Source of the DNA: Antedon mediterranea | Taxonomy: Eukaryota > Echinodermata > Crinoidea > Comatulida > Antedonidae | Assembly: GCF_964355755.1 (NCBI RefSeq) | Contig: NC_092670.1 | Span: 13,825,201 to 13,889,200 of the forward strand | Length of the DNA: 64,000 nt | Direction: 5' to 3' | Shown: piece after piece, positions 11,401 through 26,400 of the stretch | How positions within the stretch are numbered: position 1 is the first letter of the stretch | Layout: every line of letters starts with the position of its first letter | Translations under genes and position numbers: made by a program | Notes under the pieces: generated by a model | What the model was told of the DNA's origin: nothing | Database searches by the model: none | Seen by the model: the letters and a program-made list of their open reading frames with translations, nothing else

Positions 11401-14400
11401 TATACAACTAATACAATAACTATTTATTTTTACTGGGTGATGACCTGTCACCTGTGTCCTTTTTTCATTTGTAGATTTTATATTTTTAAATTATGAATGT
11501 TCTTTTCTTTATTAAGCTGTGGACGCATGTAACAACCATCTTTGTCAGAATGGAGCCCAGTGCATGGCTGTTCCAGGCTCATGTACGCAATATTCTTGCG
11601 AATGTAGTGATTGCTTCACTGGTTCTTTATGTGAAACAGGTAAGAAAGAAAGAACTGTAAAGAAAGAAAGAATTCTAAAGAAAGAAAGAAGAAAGAACTG
11701 TAAAGAAAAAAAGAATTGTAAAGAAAGAAAGAAATGTACAGAAAGAAAGAACTGTAAAGAACGAAAGAACTGTAAAGAAAGAAAAAATTGTAAATAAAAA
11801 AAAGAATTACTGTAATGAAACAGACTGATTAAGAACTAGAGACTTGTGGCAAGTCTAAATGTTGACATTTGTTAAACCGATTCATTGGTTTTAAAGTTAT
11901 CGGATTTTAATATGTGATGCTTAGTTGTTCGGTATTTGTATAATACTTATTTCGACAAGTTTTCAATCAAATGAATATAGGACTACATTTGATATTATTA
12001 TGGCCTATAATTTAGTCCAAACAAAATGCGTGATGAAATAAAATATAAGCAAATTAAGATTTATTGATATTATATTTCAGAATTTAATGGTTGTGACAAC
12101 AATATGTGTTCGAATGGTGGTATTTGTAATCTGGTCCCAGGCTCATGTACGTCATACACCTGTATTTGTCCATCATGCTACACTGGAAATGTCTGCCAAA
12201 CAAGTAAGTTAACGACAAGTTACCAAACGTTTGTTTGCAAATTCTGTAGAAAATAAAAAAGGAAACTTTCAAACTAAAGTTCCATGAGCTATTGAAGAGT
12301 GCTAACACCGAGAATTGGCTATAGAGGCGACTGAATTATAACCACTATAATAATTATTATATAATATTATTTAGAAACTTATACATGGTTATTAATGTTT
12401 TAAGGTATAAATGCTTGCGACAATAACTTATGTCAGAATGGTGGCTTTTGTCTACCCGACGTAGGATCATGTACGTCTTACACATGTGTTTGTCCATCAT
12501 GTTACAACGGTGACTTTTGTACTGATGGTAGGTGTTTTTTTTTTAAATATTATTATTTAGGCAAATTTTCAACGATAACCATAACGTATTCATTCACTAT
12601 CCTTCTTAAAAGTAGCAATCCCGTCCCGACGATTTAAGACGACTCGCCGGGTCTGAGTTGGCCTTTACGCGCCTGACATTATTCCTATCCAGTTACAATC
12701 ATACCGTAAACATTTTAATTACCCTTTATTTTTATATTATTAATGTAGTTTACCAATCACTAAATTTTAATTTTTTTCCATGGTTTTAGTTGTTGACGCT
12801 TGTTCAAACAATACTTGTCAGAACGGGGCAGCTTGTGCTGCTGCAGCGGGATCGTGTACGTCATACACGTGTCAGTGTACTGGCTGCTTTACAGGCATTT
12901 TCTGCGAAACTAGTAAGTGTCAGATAGTGGTAGATCCATGACTTTTGTGTAACAAAAACATGTGATAAACATAACCTAATGTTCTATCTTTAACATTTTA
13001 ATTTCAAAATGTCGAATGTTGGGGCGGGACGTATCGGATCAATTAGTTTAATTGGTACATGTTCTTGACGAGAACATTATCAGCAGATTTGAAATGTTGG
13101 TTAACAATAATTTTGAAATTAAAATAAAAAATTACAATAACACACTTTCTGAGAGAGAATCATTAACAAAGTACTCCAGGATTTAAAAATACTAAGTTGG
13201 TGGGGTGGTTTTTTCAGGTGTAAATTCCTGTGTAGTAAGTCGTATCCGGATATTCACCCCCTGGACATTTACCCCCTGGAAAACTACCCCCCGGACAACC
13301 ACCAACTGGACCACTACCCCCTTAGGACAACTACCCCTTTAGGACAACTACCCCCCGGACAAATACCCCGCGGACAACTACCCCCTTAGGACAACAACCC
13401 CCTTAGGACAACTACCCCCTGGACAACTACCCCCCGGACAATTACCCCCTAGGAACAATTACCCCCCGGACAATAACCGCCCGGACAATTACCCCCCCCC
13501 CCCCCCCCTCGGGTAATTACCCCGCGGACAACTACCTCTGACACAATACTCCCCGTAGGACAACTACTTCCTGGACAATACTCCGAGGGCAAATAATCTT
13601 TTAGGACAACTACCTCCGTAGGACAACTAACCCCTGGACAACTACCCCCCGGACAATTATCCCTAGGAACAATTACCCCCTGAAAATTACCCCCCGGAGA
13701 ATTACCCCCCCCCCCCGGGTAATTACCCCGCGGACAACAACCTCTGACACAATACTCCCCGTAGGACAACTACCTCCTGGACCTGGACAATACTCCGAGG
13801 GCAAATAATCGTTTAGGACAACTACCTCCGTAGGACAACTAACCCCTGGACAACTACCACCCAGAAAACTATCCCTTTAGAACAACTACCCCCCGGACGG
13901 ACAACTACCACCCAGACCATTCAACAACCTGACTCTGCAACAGTGTATAATAGGAATTAATAACTATATTTTAATTCGTTACTTTGACGAATTACTATTC
14001 ATTATTGTAAACAAAAGTAAAAGATTGAACATAAATATAGCCTGGTATAAACTGAAGATTGTCACACATGATCATAGGATAGTCGAACGTATTATATAGT
14101 ACTCCCTGTATTTACTGTAAAGACTGGGTTCGCTAATAATAATAATAATAATTTTTTTCGTCAGGACAATGCTTCGATAACCACTGGTCTTAAAAGAATT
14201 AATTTTTGTCTCAAATTTGTCATATATGTATTTTTGTACACTTTAAGAATAATATCACTTTTGATATTTGACCTCAATGTTCACTCACCGAATAAACGGC
14301 GATCTTTAAATAAATTCCCCTCAAATAAACGGTGACCATTTCACTCCCATGAAACATCATATGGAATAATCGGCGTCTATTTCCATTAGATTATACCCCC

Positions 14401-17400
14401 TCCCATTGAATAAACAACTTTCTTCCAATAAATGTCCACCTAAAAACCACCTAAACAATAAACAGCCCAGGCCGTTTTTTCAATAAATACGGTACTTTAA
14501 ATCTAGCACATCTATGGTCTAGCGTGCTGTTAAACAGAATAATCGGTTAAAAACGGGTGTTTCGAAACTAGAGACCCGAGACCAGAGACCAGAGACCCGA
14601 GACCCAATACGAAAAGAGAGACCTAAATATACGAAAAGGGAGACCCACGTACAAAAAGGGAGACCCCACTATACGAAAAGGGAGACCCCACTATACGAAA
14701 AGGGAGACCCTAATATACGAAAAGGGAGACCTAAATATACGAAAAGGGAGACCCAAATATACGAAAAGGAAGACCCAAATATACAAAATGGGAGACCCAA
14801 ATATACGAAAAAGGAGACCCAATATAAGAAAAGGGAGACCCCACTATACGAAAAGAGAGACCACACTATACGAAAAGGGAGACCCTAATATACGAAAAGG
14901 GAGACCCAAATATGTGTCTCCCTTTTCATATTGGGTCTCGTGTCAGGTCTCTGGTCTCGGGTCTCTAGTTTCGAAACACCCGTTAAAAACAGATGATTTC
15001 ATTTTTACAGAAACCGGTCCTATATATTTGTCTAATTTTGGATTGGGGGGGTGGTAGTTGACCGGGGGGTAGTTGACCGGGGATAGTTACCCGGGGAGTA
15101 GTTATCCTAAGGGGGTAGTTGTCCTAAGGGGGTGGTTGTCCGGGGGTAGTTGCCCGGGGGGTTGTTATCCTAAGGGGGTAGTTGTCCTAAGGGGGTAGTT
15201 GTCCGGGGGTTAGTTGTCCGGGGGGTAGTTGTCCTAAGGGGGTAGTTGTCCGGGTGGTAAACATCTAGGGGGTAGGTGTCCTAGAACCGTAGTAAGTCGG
15301 TGCTGGCAAAATAGCGGTTTCAGGCTGAGTGTGTACTTGTGACGCCAATGAATGTAATATTTAAGTAATAGAGGATTTTAAATCATTGGTTGAATATAAT
15401 TGACACAGGAGGTGATATGGTCTAAGCACAGTGGCCCCGTTAAACATTCAGCCAGTTCTATACTTTGTGGACAGAATATTCCTACGGACACATCACAACA
15501 GGAGTAATAACAGGAGTAATAATAGCAGTTTGTAATGCTCGTTAAGTTATCTGCATTGGCTTTAACATGACCCCAAACTGAGTTGCAACTCTGTTTTATT
15601 TTAACTTTTCAGGCATAAATGCATGTTCAATGCACCAATGTCAGAATGGAGCTGGTTGCGTTACTTCTACATCTTGTACTTCTTACTTTTGCGCATGTCC
15701 GATGTGTATTACTGGTCAACTATGTCAAACAGGTAAGTGTATACACATCGAATAAATGGAAAACTATACGAGAAGCCAATCCTTTGGTTGGTTGGTTCCT
15801 ATCAGGACGCAACATTCAGACGCGAACGCAACAAAAATAAATCGGCCAATAATTACGACCGCTGGATTATCGAGATGGGCGTATGTGTAATTTTCAAATT
15901 GCGTTCAACTAAATTGAACATTTAGGCTATTTCGACCAAAATCTGGAAACATCAACTAATTATGCAAACAACAAAGTATAATTTGTGTTGCAAACGTTTG
16001 CTTCGGTTCTTACGGCTTCTGAAAATGTTATATATTTTTTTTTATTCCAGTACAAAATGCATGTGATTCTAATTCATGTCAGAATGGAGGCCTATGTATG
16101 GCCATGGCAAGCGATGCAACGTGTTCGATATACATCTGCGTATGTTCATCTTGCTATACTGGGACATTTTGCGAGATAGGTAAGTGTAAAATAATATTAT
16201 GTACATAAAGTATGTGAATTTCTTCATGTTATGTGTTTCAGAAAGATGATTTTTTTCATAGAATCACAACTGATCAAACTACTGTAGTAAGATTGTTTAC
16301 AAAAATGATTAGAAATATTCACAAGGAAACGATACTTCCTGAGCTGAGTTCCCTCAGCTCTTCATTATAACTATCAAATACTGAGCTGTATTCATGTAAA
16401 AAATCTATAATTTCTGCCACTATACTTACTAATATTAAAGCCTTGTAAATTTTTTTTTTTTAACTTTCAATTACGTTTTATTTATTTAATGTTGTTTGTA
16501 TTACGTATTTGAGTCTGCCACGATCCAAAAAAAAATATTATTGGATATTAAAATTGTTTGGATCTTTGAATATTTTATATACACATTTTAAAATCCGAAG
16601 CTAATGATTTTGTTGTTATCTTGCAGCTGTCGATGCCTGCGTAAACAATAATTGCTTGAATGGTGGAACTTGCGTACCTGTGGTCAATTCTTGTTCTGCG
16701 TACACTTGTACATGTCCGTCGTGTTATGCAGGAGATAGATGCGAAACTCGTAAGTACCTTCTCAGATCATATAAATTCTGCCTGACCACCGACGTTGCGA
16801 ACATTGAATTATGTTTTCAGATGTTTAACATTAACTCGTTTAAAATTATATGGAGCAGAAATCAAATGGATTTTTTTTTCATATCGTCAATATGTTTAAA
16901 GTAAATCTTATATTTATGATCATTTATGTCGAATATTTTAGTTTGTCAAAAGAAGGACTCTCTGCACAAATCCGTTTTAAAAGCAATTGTATGGGTTCTA
17001 CTTATTCAACATTTTCACCTGACCGTGATGTCATCTCACCGTTTGACAATTACAAAGTAAACGAACAAAATTAAATTAATACGTTCCTTATTAACAACGA
17101 CGATTACCTGCTGCAAATGTCATGCCGATCCGCAACCAGCAATGAACGACATCGTATGTTATAATGTATACACTACATACGTAACCATTCTTATAATTAA
17201 TCATGCATAACGGAGAGTAACTAGCACCATCGTATGATTTAGATACGGCTAATCACATTATATTTTCAGCTACTGATGTGTGTTTTGGAAACCAATGTCA
17301 GAACAACGCACAATGCGTATCCGTAACCACCACTTGTAGCTACGTCTGCAGTTGTGCTGGATGTTTTACAGGAACGCTTTGCGAAACATGTACGTACAGT

Positions 17401-20400
17401 TGGATTTTGATTATAAATTAGTGGCCGTACTCACTATTAAGACGTCAAATATTCTTCTCTCTAGACAAGAGACATAATTTCATATTTATTGACGTACGTA
17501 AAATACGTATTATGTGTTATTGGCGAATACAACTGCAGCAAATGAGAGATAGAGAGAGAGATATTATGAGATTCATTATGTACAAGATGAACTTCAGAAC
17601 AAGTATCTATCTAATATACAGTTTAGATTAAGCCTAGTTTGCACTAACTTTAAAAATCCTAGTTTATCAAGACAAGTTAGTCTATCCAAATTAAAACACT
17701 TCGGCAAACTGTAGAAAACTAATCTATATACTAGCAAACATAGTTTGTAAACTCCGAGAGCATTGTTAGTGCAGGCAATGCATTAAAGCCACTCTTGTCC
17801 CATACAAAAAAATGGAGAAAAAACCTTATTAACAGTATCTTGTGTTTTATTTTAGCAACTGATATTTGCGTAAGCAGTAATCCTTGTAATAATGGTGGAA
17901 TATGCGTAACAACAACAGGTGCATGCAATTCTTTCACATGTGTATGTCCAAGTTGCTATACAGGGAGCTTTTGCCAAACACGTAAGTGACAAGTGTTGGA
18001 ATTGTATTGTTTCATGTCTTTGTAGTACAGTCTTTGTATACATCAGCAACCATCCAAAACATGCATATCCTACAAGAATGACAAATAAGACAAATAGTGA
18101 GTACAGTACAGTCGCATCCAAGAGGCTTCTCTAGCATCCAAATATATGCTGGATCCGACTGTTGAAGGGCTTCCTTGACTGGGTTAGCTTCTTAGCTTGA
18201 CTAGGATCGCACTGAAGGAGATTGCTTAATTTAATCCAGGGGTCACGATAGCAGTCAACTCCAAAATAATTTGCTCACTATTAGTCAAAATAACAATAGT
18301 GAGGCATTTAATGGATAGACAAACTTCCTTAAAATGTGACATGTTTCGAGAAATAGCATTGGTATACAAGTATTCTAGGCGTTGTTTTCTGTTCTTCTGA
18401 TGATGAGATGAGAATTGTTTCTCAAAACATGTCACATTTTAAGGCAGTTTTCCTATCCATTAAATGCCTCACTATAGTTATTTTGACTCATAAGTTCAGT
18501 GGAGTCATTCATGATTGCTCACTATTGTCGTTAAATTGTTATAAACTATTTATTCTTGTGATTTCGATAAAGAGAGTTGACATCAGTTTAACTACCAATC
18601 TGCCGACGTACTTTAGTTTACTCAAACTCTTTTCGTCAGAGAAAGCCTTTCAGTGGTGACCAAAAGTCTACTCATGATTTCATTATTGGTATAATAGTAA
18701 ACGATGATTTATTTTCGTTTATATTTTCAGTGGTAGAAGCTTGTGCTGTTAACCCATGTATGAACGGTGGACAGTGTCTGCCTGTCGCTAATTCATGTAC
18801 CGACTATGCCTGCGCATGCCCATCATGTTCTACTGGATCAATGTGTGAACAAGGTAATTCGGTTCGCACCTATAACAATTTAACAAATTAAAATCTTGGT
18901 ACGAACTTTTGAAATCGTTTCCGTGTTGTATTGATGTATATTCTAACATTAAGGTGTGTTTTACGTCTGCAGAAGGCAATTTGGAGAAACATCTTCCTTT
19001 AATAGCATCACAATGCACACATACATATAATTGTTAAAATAATGCATTGTTTTTGTTTTTATATTTTCACAATAATTTTATTTTCATTACATTTTTTATA
19101 AGTCATATATACTGGGGTTTTTTCGGCAGCTATCAATGCGTGTGACAATGACTTTTGTGCTACTGGCTCCGTATGCATTCCGACAACCGGAAGTTGTACT
19201 GCTTACACGTGTTTCTGTGATACATGTCAAAGTGGTACACTATGTGAAATATGTAAGTTGAATGGTTTATTCTTGCACATGATTATCGGTACCGATTTAT
19301 TCAGTATCGATACATCAAAATAATTATTTGGTAATACAACATTTCACAAGTATCTCCTAGTATCGTATTATACCATAACTTAACCATTACCCTACACGAC
19401 ACAGGCACCACATGTGATATAAATGAGTGCTGTTTTACTAAATATTCCTGGTACTTGGAAAATATTATAGTATTAGAGATACAGCACTGAGAAGCAGACT
19501 ACAAAATAATTTTATTTATAACTAAATAAATGTATTTGATTTTAACTATCAGAAAAAATAGTATTTAAACTAGTGCAAATACTTTTATATCACAGTACAG
19601 AAATACTTGAGATATTGTGAGATCATCAACAACAACAACAGTAAAAGTTACAATTGTTTGGGTCTTTGATAAATGTGGAAAAAAATCGAGAGCGAGAATC
19701 CTGTATTGCTATCGCGCTATATGTAATAATTATAACATACACCATGATAGCAATACATAGTTACTGATGATTTATGTTTCGATTAAACATTCTATTTAAT
19801 TATTGTATAGCTTCAAACCCATGTGATACTAATTTTTGTCAAAATGGAGCGTTGTGCACAGTCAATCCAGGACAATGCGTATCGTATTCTTGCACATGCC
19901 CATCTTGTTTTACTGGCACTTTCTGCGAAACAGGTAATACACAAACTGTTATTAAGTAACTTTATTGACAAAATGTTGATTGAAATGATGCAAAGCCATC
20001 GTACGATACGATATACATTATCGTGTATGTTCTCTAACCTAACTGTATTCATAATGCTTTCGACAGGTTAGGACAAACTACATTCACTCGATAATTAGGC
20101 CTACACCCTGGCATTTTTGTGTAGTTGTCCGGAGTGTAGTTGACCGAAGGGTAGTTAGTGAATGGTAATTGTCCAAAGAATAGTTGACTTGAGTGCTAGG
20201 TAGTAAATTAATGTGGTACAGAGAGATTAGCTGTCAGATGGGAAGTTCTGCGATGTGGGTAGTTGTTTTAGAAGTGTAGTTCTTCAGTTATTATGGGGAA
20301 TGTAGTTGTATTAGTACAGTAGTGCTAACGTGATATGTACAGTAATAGTAATGAAAACATTTCTTCTGGTTTCGATTCGTATAATAATAATATAAGTAGT

Positions 20401-23400
20401 TCTTTGATAGTAAACCAATAAAACTTACGTTGGCAAGACAGTTTCGTCTAGCTGTCAGCTTGACTTCTTCAGTTGCTATGATGCGTTATGGCGCCGATTG
20501 GTCTCCTTTCCAGCCACTAGATGATTTTGTTGTGTAGCCTAGGGGACCAGTCGTCGTCAGAAGCTGATCGTAAATGTGAGATAGTTGGTGCGCGCCTTCG
20601 TCTCTATTCATCTTTGTATTTTTATTTTGCTTTCTTATGCTGATGCTTTCTTTAATTTTACGTTTAAGCCAAACTTGTTCTTTGTGTAGTATCTCTATCT
20701 TATCCCAGTTAGGTATGTGGTTGTGTGTGGTCATATGGTCCGTGATTGCTGATTTATGTAAAATGGAGGACGAAACTTTCCGTGATGCACGCGTCTGCAT
20801 GTTCTGTGTGTTTTCCTCAACATCTTTCTTGTGCTCTTTAATTCTGGTTTTGAGTGCCCTACCCGTTTCCCCAATGTACACCATCTCACAGTTGGTGCAC
20901 CCCACTTTGTAGACGACACCACAGGAATCCTCTTTGCATGCTTTATCTTTCGGTCGGACGATTAAGTTTTTAATTTTGTTAGATGGTTTAAAGTATGTTC
21001 GTATGTTATATTTTTTAAATGTTCTCTTGATTTTCTCTGACAGGCCTTGAATATATGGGATGGATATCGACCCTCTTATATCTTCTGTTTCGGGTTGTTT
21101 GTCCGTTTTTTGTTTATCTAGGTTACGTTGTACCTTTCTAATCGTCCATGTAGGGTAGTTGCATTGTTTAAGTGAAGTATGTATCATCTCAGTTTCGTTC
21201 TGTTTGTCTGGATTATTTGTGATTATCGTGTTACATCTGTGTAGAAGTGTGCGGATAACGGATAACTTGTGTTGTAGAGGATGATGTGAGTTAAAGTCCA
21301 AGTATTGATTTGTGTGGGTGGCTTTCCTAAAAACTTTAGTGTTGATGTTGCCTTCCCCATCAACTAAAATTAGCGTATCCAAGAATGGGATAGAGTTGTC
21401 TGTTAAGGACATTTCTTCGCAAGTGAAATTAATGTCATCATCGATTTTGTTTAAGTGTTGTAATAATGGTTGTGTCGCATCCTTGGGAAGTATTGTTATA
21501 ATGTCATCTACATACCTTTTCCACATCCTCGGTTTTATGTCGGTGTGAGCTGTAGTTATTGCCTCATTTTCCAGCCATTCCATAAATAAATTCGCAACAA
21601 TCGGAGAACATGGACTACCCATGGCCATACCTGAATTTTGCTGGTAGATATCCCCTCTGAAGCTGAAATATGTGCATGCAAAGAGGATTCCTGTGGTGTC
21701 GTCTACAAAGTGGGGTGCACCAACTGTGAGATGGTGTACATTGGGGAAACGGGTAGGGCACTCAAAACCAGAATTAAAGAGCACAAGAACGATGTTGAGG
21801 AAAACACAGAACATGCAGACGCGTGCATCACGGAAAGTTTCGTCCTCCATTTTACATAAATCAGCAATCACGGACCATATGACCACACACAACCACATAC
21901 CTAACTGGGATAAGATAGAGATACTACACAAAGAACAAGTTTGGCTTAAACGTAAAATTAAAGAAAGCATCAGCATAAGAAAGCAAAATAAAAATACAAA
22001 GATGAATAGAGACGAAGGCGCGCACCAACTATCTCACATTTACGATCAGCTTCTGACGACGACTGGTCCCCTGGGCTACACAACAAAATCATCTAGTGGC
22101 TGGAAAGGAGACCAATCGGCGCCATAACGCATCATAGCAACTGAAGAAGTCAAGCTGACAGCTAGACGAAACTGTCTTGCCAACGTAAGTTTTATTGGTT
22201 TACTATCAAAGAACTACTTATATTATTATTATACAGTAATAGTAAGTTGTCAATTGAAGTTATACAGGTGGTAGTTGTCCAGTGTAGTTGTGCGCAATTT
22301 TTAAAACGTAGAATGCGAATAGTAGGCCTATAGATATAGATTTGGCTAAAGTCGTCATTATAACAAAATGGGAATTGATTGTTTTAAATACAATTTCTTT
22401 TTACTCTGTTTCAGAGATTGACCCTTGCAACAATAACATCTGTCAGAATGGAGGTTTTTGCGCGGCATCGGCAAATCAGTGCACGACGTATAGCTGCCTT
22501 TGCCAACAATGTTTTACTGGACAATTCTGCGAAATAGGTAACCAAGTTAATTGAATATTTTCAATTTCACCAAATATTTTCAGTTGTATGACAAGAAGTG
22601 CCATTATGGGAGAATAAAGTTAGTATGTGTCGTCCACACATGTGGTTGTTTCTAACGATATACCTGCATTTTGATCAAAACCGTAATAGGTCTACATGTT
22701 ACACAAGTGTCTGTGAAAATATTATTACAGTAATACATAAATGTACTGTATTCAACAGCTTAATATTACCATTCCAATGTATGCTTTTTTTTATTTACTT
22801 CTTCAAGCCGTGACGGCATGTTCGAACAGTCAATGTCAAAACGGTGGAGTGTGTACATCAGTAGCCAACTCTTGTACAGATTACACTTGCACGTGTCCTT
22901 CGTGCTATACTGGAGCGTTTTGTCAAACACGTACGTAAACATTTTAATCATGTAATAAGTAATAGGATTGCACTTACCCTAGGCGTTTAACCGACTGGGT
23001 TCTGTTTTTTATTCGTTTCTTTCTTGCTTTCCTTTCTTCTTTCCGGTGCCATTTTAAAATGGTACTAATTGCAGACAACTCTGATATCCTCCAAACCTGT
23101 TTTCAGTATGTGAGTGGTACACTCTCCTATTTATGTTGTATTTATAACTTGTTTGTGTCCATGTATGCCTACTACGTTCCATCGTAGTTTTTATATCATA
23201 GTTAGAGGTACTTTGGCCAGGAAAACAAACTTTTGTAGGCCTACGTATTAATGATTTACGCAACGGTGCTAGAATTGTTGGGAATGTTAGCCATTCATGA
23301 TAATTGTATTTATTCGTTTCAGTGATTGATGGATGTGACAATCAACTTTGCCAAAACGGTGCCATTTGCACTGCATCTTCTTGTTTATCGTATGTATGTG

Positions 23401-26400
23401 TATGTAGTTCTTGTTACCAGGGAACATTCTGTACGACAGGTAAGTGTGTTTTAATTTCTTGCGTGTGACACGTGTACAATGCTTGCCAACACGAGAGGTG
23501 TAATAGGATAAGGAGGATCAACCCAATCATTCAATTGTTTAAAAACCCCAACGTTTTTGAAAATGTGTGAAATGAAATCAGTACGTCATCACGTTCCACG
23601 CCAATTTGTGACGTACGGTAAAATGAGCATTTTACGCATGGTAACCGGATACGGAATTTGATAATCATTATTTGAGCGTGTATGCCTTTGTAAAAATTAT
23701 GAGTATGTTCTATGGGAAATGTAATGTTTGTTTTTACAGCGGTTGACCCGTGCATTAACAATGTATGTCAGAATGGCGGGCTTTGCATACCGGGTTCAAC
23801 TTGTACTTCTTACACGTGTGTATGCCCATCTTGTTACACTGGACAGTTTTGTCAAACAGGTAAGCCTCATGAAACATTCTTGTTCTACAGGTTATTCTAT
23901 CGTATTGAGTGCTTTGTTTGCTACGACCACGACCTATGACAGACGAGGTTATCAGTATTAAACCAGAGTGATGTCTTAAGTTATCTATGGCACGCTAGGA
24001 CGGAAAGCCACGGTGCCCCATACACAATTTGTTTTATTTATGGTTTTTCGACGATCTTTCTATCTAATTACATGTACACAAAATAAGAATATGAATCTAA
24101 GAATCACTAGTTGTTTTATTGACTTTAAGTTACATGTTTCCTTTCTAATAGCTGTTAACCCATGCGAAAACCACATCTGTCAAAATGGCGCGTGTACTGC
24201 AGTAGCTGGCCAATGTACTGTTTACATCTGTTCGTGTATTGGCTGTTTTACAGGAGCATTCTGTGAGACGGGTAAGACAATTATCTAATATTCATAGAGT
24301 CATTATTTCACTTTAAATTGTGACAGGAGAAACCGATTTCGTTGGTTCGTTGGTTGTCCCATGACCTAGGTGGTCGTAGGGGCGTAGCAGACGAGATACG
24401 GTACTCATCATGATACGTTTAATGTTCAAATTTGACTTAGGATACGTAAGGATGCGTAAATGGTAAAGGGTAAAGATAACAAACAAAGAAAAGAAAATTG
24501 AACGACCAAGATTCGATCTCTTTATACTGATGTGCAATGCGCCCAAGTGCTATTACATCAGGTAATGGTAGGCCTATTCTGTGATTCCACAATGTAGTTC
24601 ATTTAGTAAAAATATTATTTCACTATTATAATAAACTAATAATTTTTATTGTTGACAGAAATATCTGCATGTGCAGCCAATTCGTGTTTAAACGGGGGAA
24701 CATGTGTTCAGAATCCCGGATCGTGTACGGCGTTCACGTGCGCATGTCCACTCTGCTACACTGGATCTCTTTGCCAGACAAGTAAGGATGGGTTTATATG
24801 ATTATAATATTTTATTAAGTTACTAAGCTGATATTTTACTATAGTATCCCTTCAAAAGATGTCACAAAATGCTTAATAAAATCAAGGATGATAATATATG
24901 ACAATTTGCCGGTTGATTTGAGAAATCAAAATTATTGTATTTATTAATAATTAAGTCTCTGTTGAGTTTTTAACATACATTAATTCATTCACAATAACAT
25001 TTATTTCTTTCTCTTTCAAAGTAAACAAAATAGCAATTTAAATATAAATAATTAAGAGGCAAAAAACTTGTGACGGGTAGCCAGTTAAGAAATTGTAATC
25101 ATATATTGAAGTTTGAACAAACAGACACAATGTATAATGTTGCATGCAGGGCCGCAATGAAAACCAGTTTAAACTGTTTGAGCTACCCTCTGGTTACAGA
25201 AATGTAATAATAAAAATAATATCTCGAATTATATGAATCTAAACATACAGTAGGCCTAATTACTAAACAACGCGTCCTCTGTTGCTCTATGTATTTTACA
25301 AAGTTTCATTCAGTTTAGTTTATTTTAAAATCGTATTTATTTGTTTTATTTCTATATGCCATAGGCCTAATTGTTTGGTTTTATATTATTATTTTAGTTA
25401 ATGATGGTTGCCTAAATAACCCCTGTCAAAATGGAGGAATCTGTATGTTGAATCCAGGCCAGTGTTCCCTTTACACCTGTACATGCCCTAGTTGCTTCAT
25501 AGGCTCTATGTGCGAGGCTGCCATTGATCCATGTGCAAATGTGGTGTGTCTTAACGGCGGACTCTGCCTAGCTACTTCAGGAGGATGTTCCGAATATGTG
25601 TGTGCTTGCCCATCCTGCTACACAGGAACGTTTTGCGAAAATAGTAAGTTACTAATATTATTATCTGTGTTCTTGTTTAAACTGTTTATTGGTTGGAATA
25701 TTATCAACTCGTGAGTGTTTATTTGTTGGAATATTATCAACTCGTGAGTAAAGAAGCCCTTTTTAATTTTGTTAAAGTGCCCCTATATTATTTCACCCGA
25801 ATAAGTACTGTATCTAGAGTATCATAGGAATATTTTGGTAATACAGTAGTACATCACAATCATGTGTATCTTCTAGTATCATATGCCATAACTTATAGAT
25901 AGGCCTAATCCTTAACATATGATACTGGCACCACATGTGATACAAATGAGATGCTGTATTAACGAATTTTCCTATAATAGGCATATTGCAGTATGTTGAG
26001 ATATAGTACTGATAGTGATATATTTAATTCATAACTACAATTATAGATTATGCAATTACGATGGAAATTAATCATACGTATTGTGCTATTGTTGACCCAC
26101 ACTCTCGTATGGAAAGATATCATTAATTTAGTTGGCTTATATGCATGAGGACAAAACATAGATTGAACTATTATTTCCGACATCTGCTCATTGTGATTTT
26201 CACGTTACTACTATAGTAACCGTTTTTAAACAGTTTAAAGTTAACCAGTTTAAAGTTAACCAGTTTAAAGCTAACCAGTTTAAAGCTAACCATTTCAAAG
26301 CGTGATATTCTTTCCCAATAAAGATAATAATCATAATGATAATAATTTATTGTCGTAGTGGTAAATGCTTGTAATAACCATGCTTGTCAAAACGGAGGCT

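Larger units (their letters stand above)
20352..22231. mobile_element. Penelope-like retroelement with self-inverted copy
   Basis: A 1.9-kb insertion in gene A intron 18, flanked by a 14-bp direct repeat. A minus-strand body (20352-21673) carries the end of a reverse transcriptase and a GIY-YIG endonuclease. A plus-strand copy of only the 3' part (21674-22231) is joined head to head. The arms (20379-20941 and 21674-22233, about 560 bases) are nearly identical, so the insertion is young. The body lacks the N-terminal half of the reverse transcriptase, so it cannot move by itself. Confidence 0.85.

Noticed and set aside
13449-13769. Gly/Pro/Cys-rich open frame on the minus strand
   Set aside because: It is the translation of the GGACAACTACCCCC minisatellite; the residue periodicity follows the DNA repeat.
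14669-15057. Open frames on both strands across the 22-bp repeat (Tyr/Phe/Leu-rich one way, Arg/Lys-rich the other)
   Set aside because: They are pure translation of the 22-bp tandem units, with no splice signals or family match.
21674-21976. N-terminal extension of the long minus-strand retroelement open frame
   Set aside because: This part is the antisense of the inverted plus-strand copy. Real reverse transcriptase sequence starts only at about 21673.
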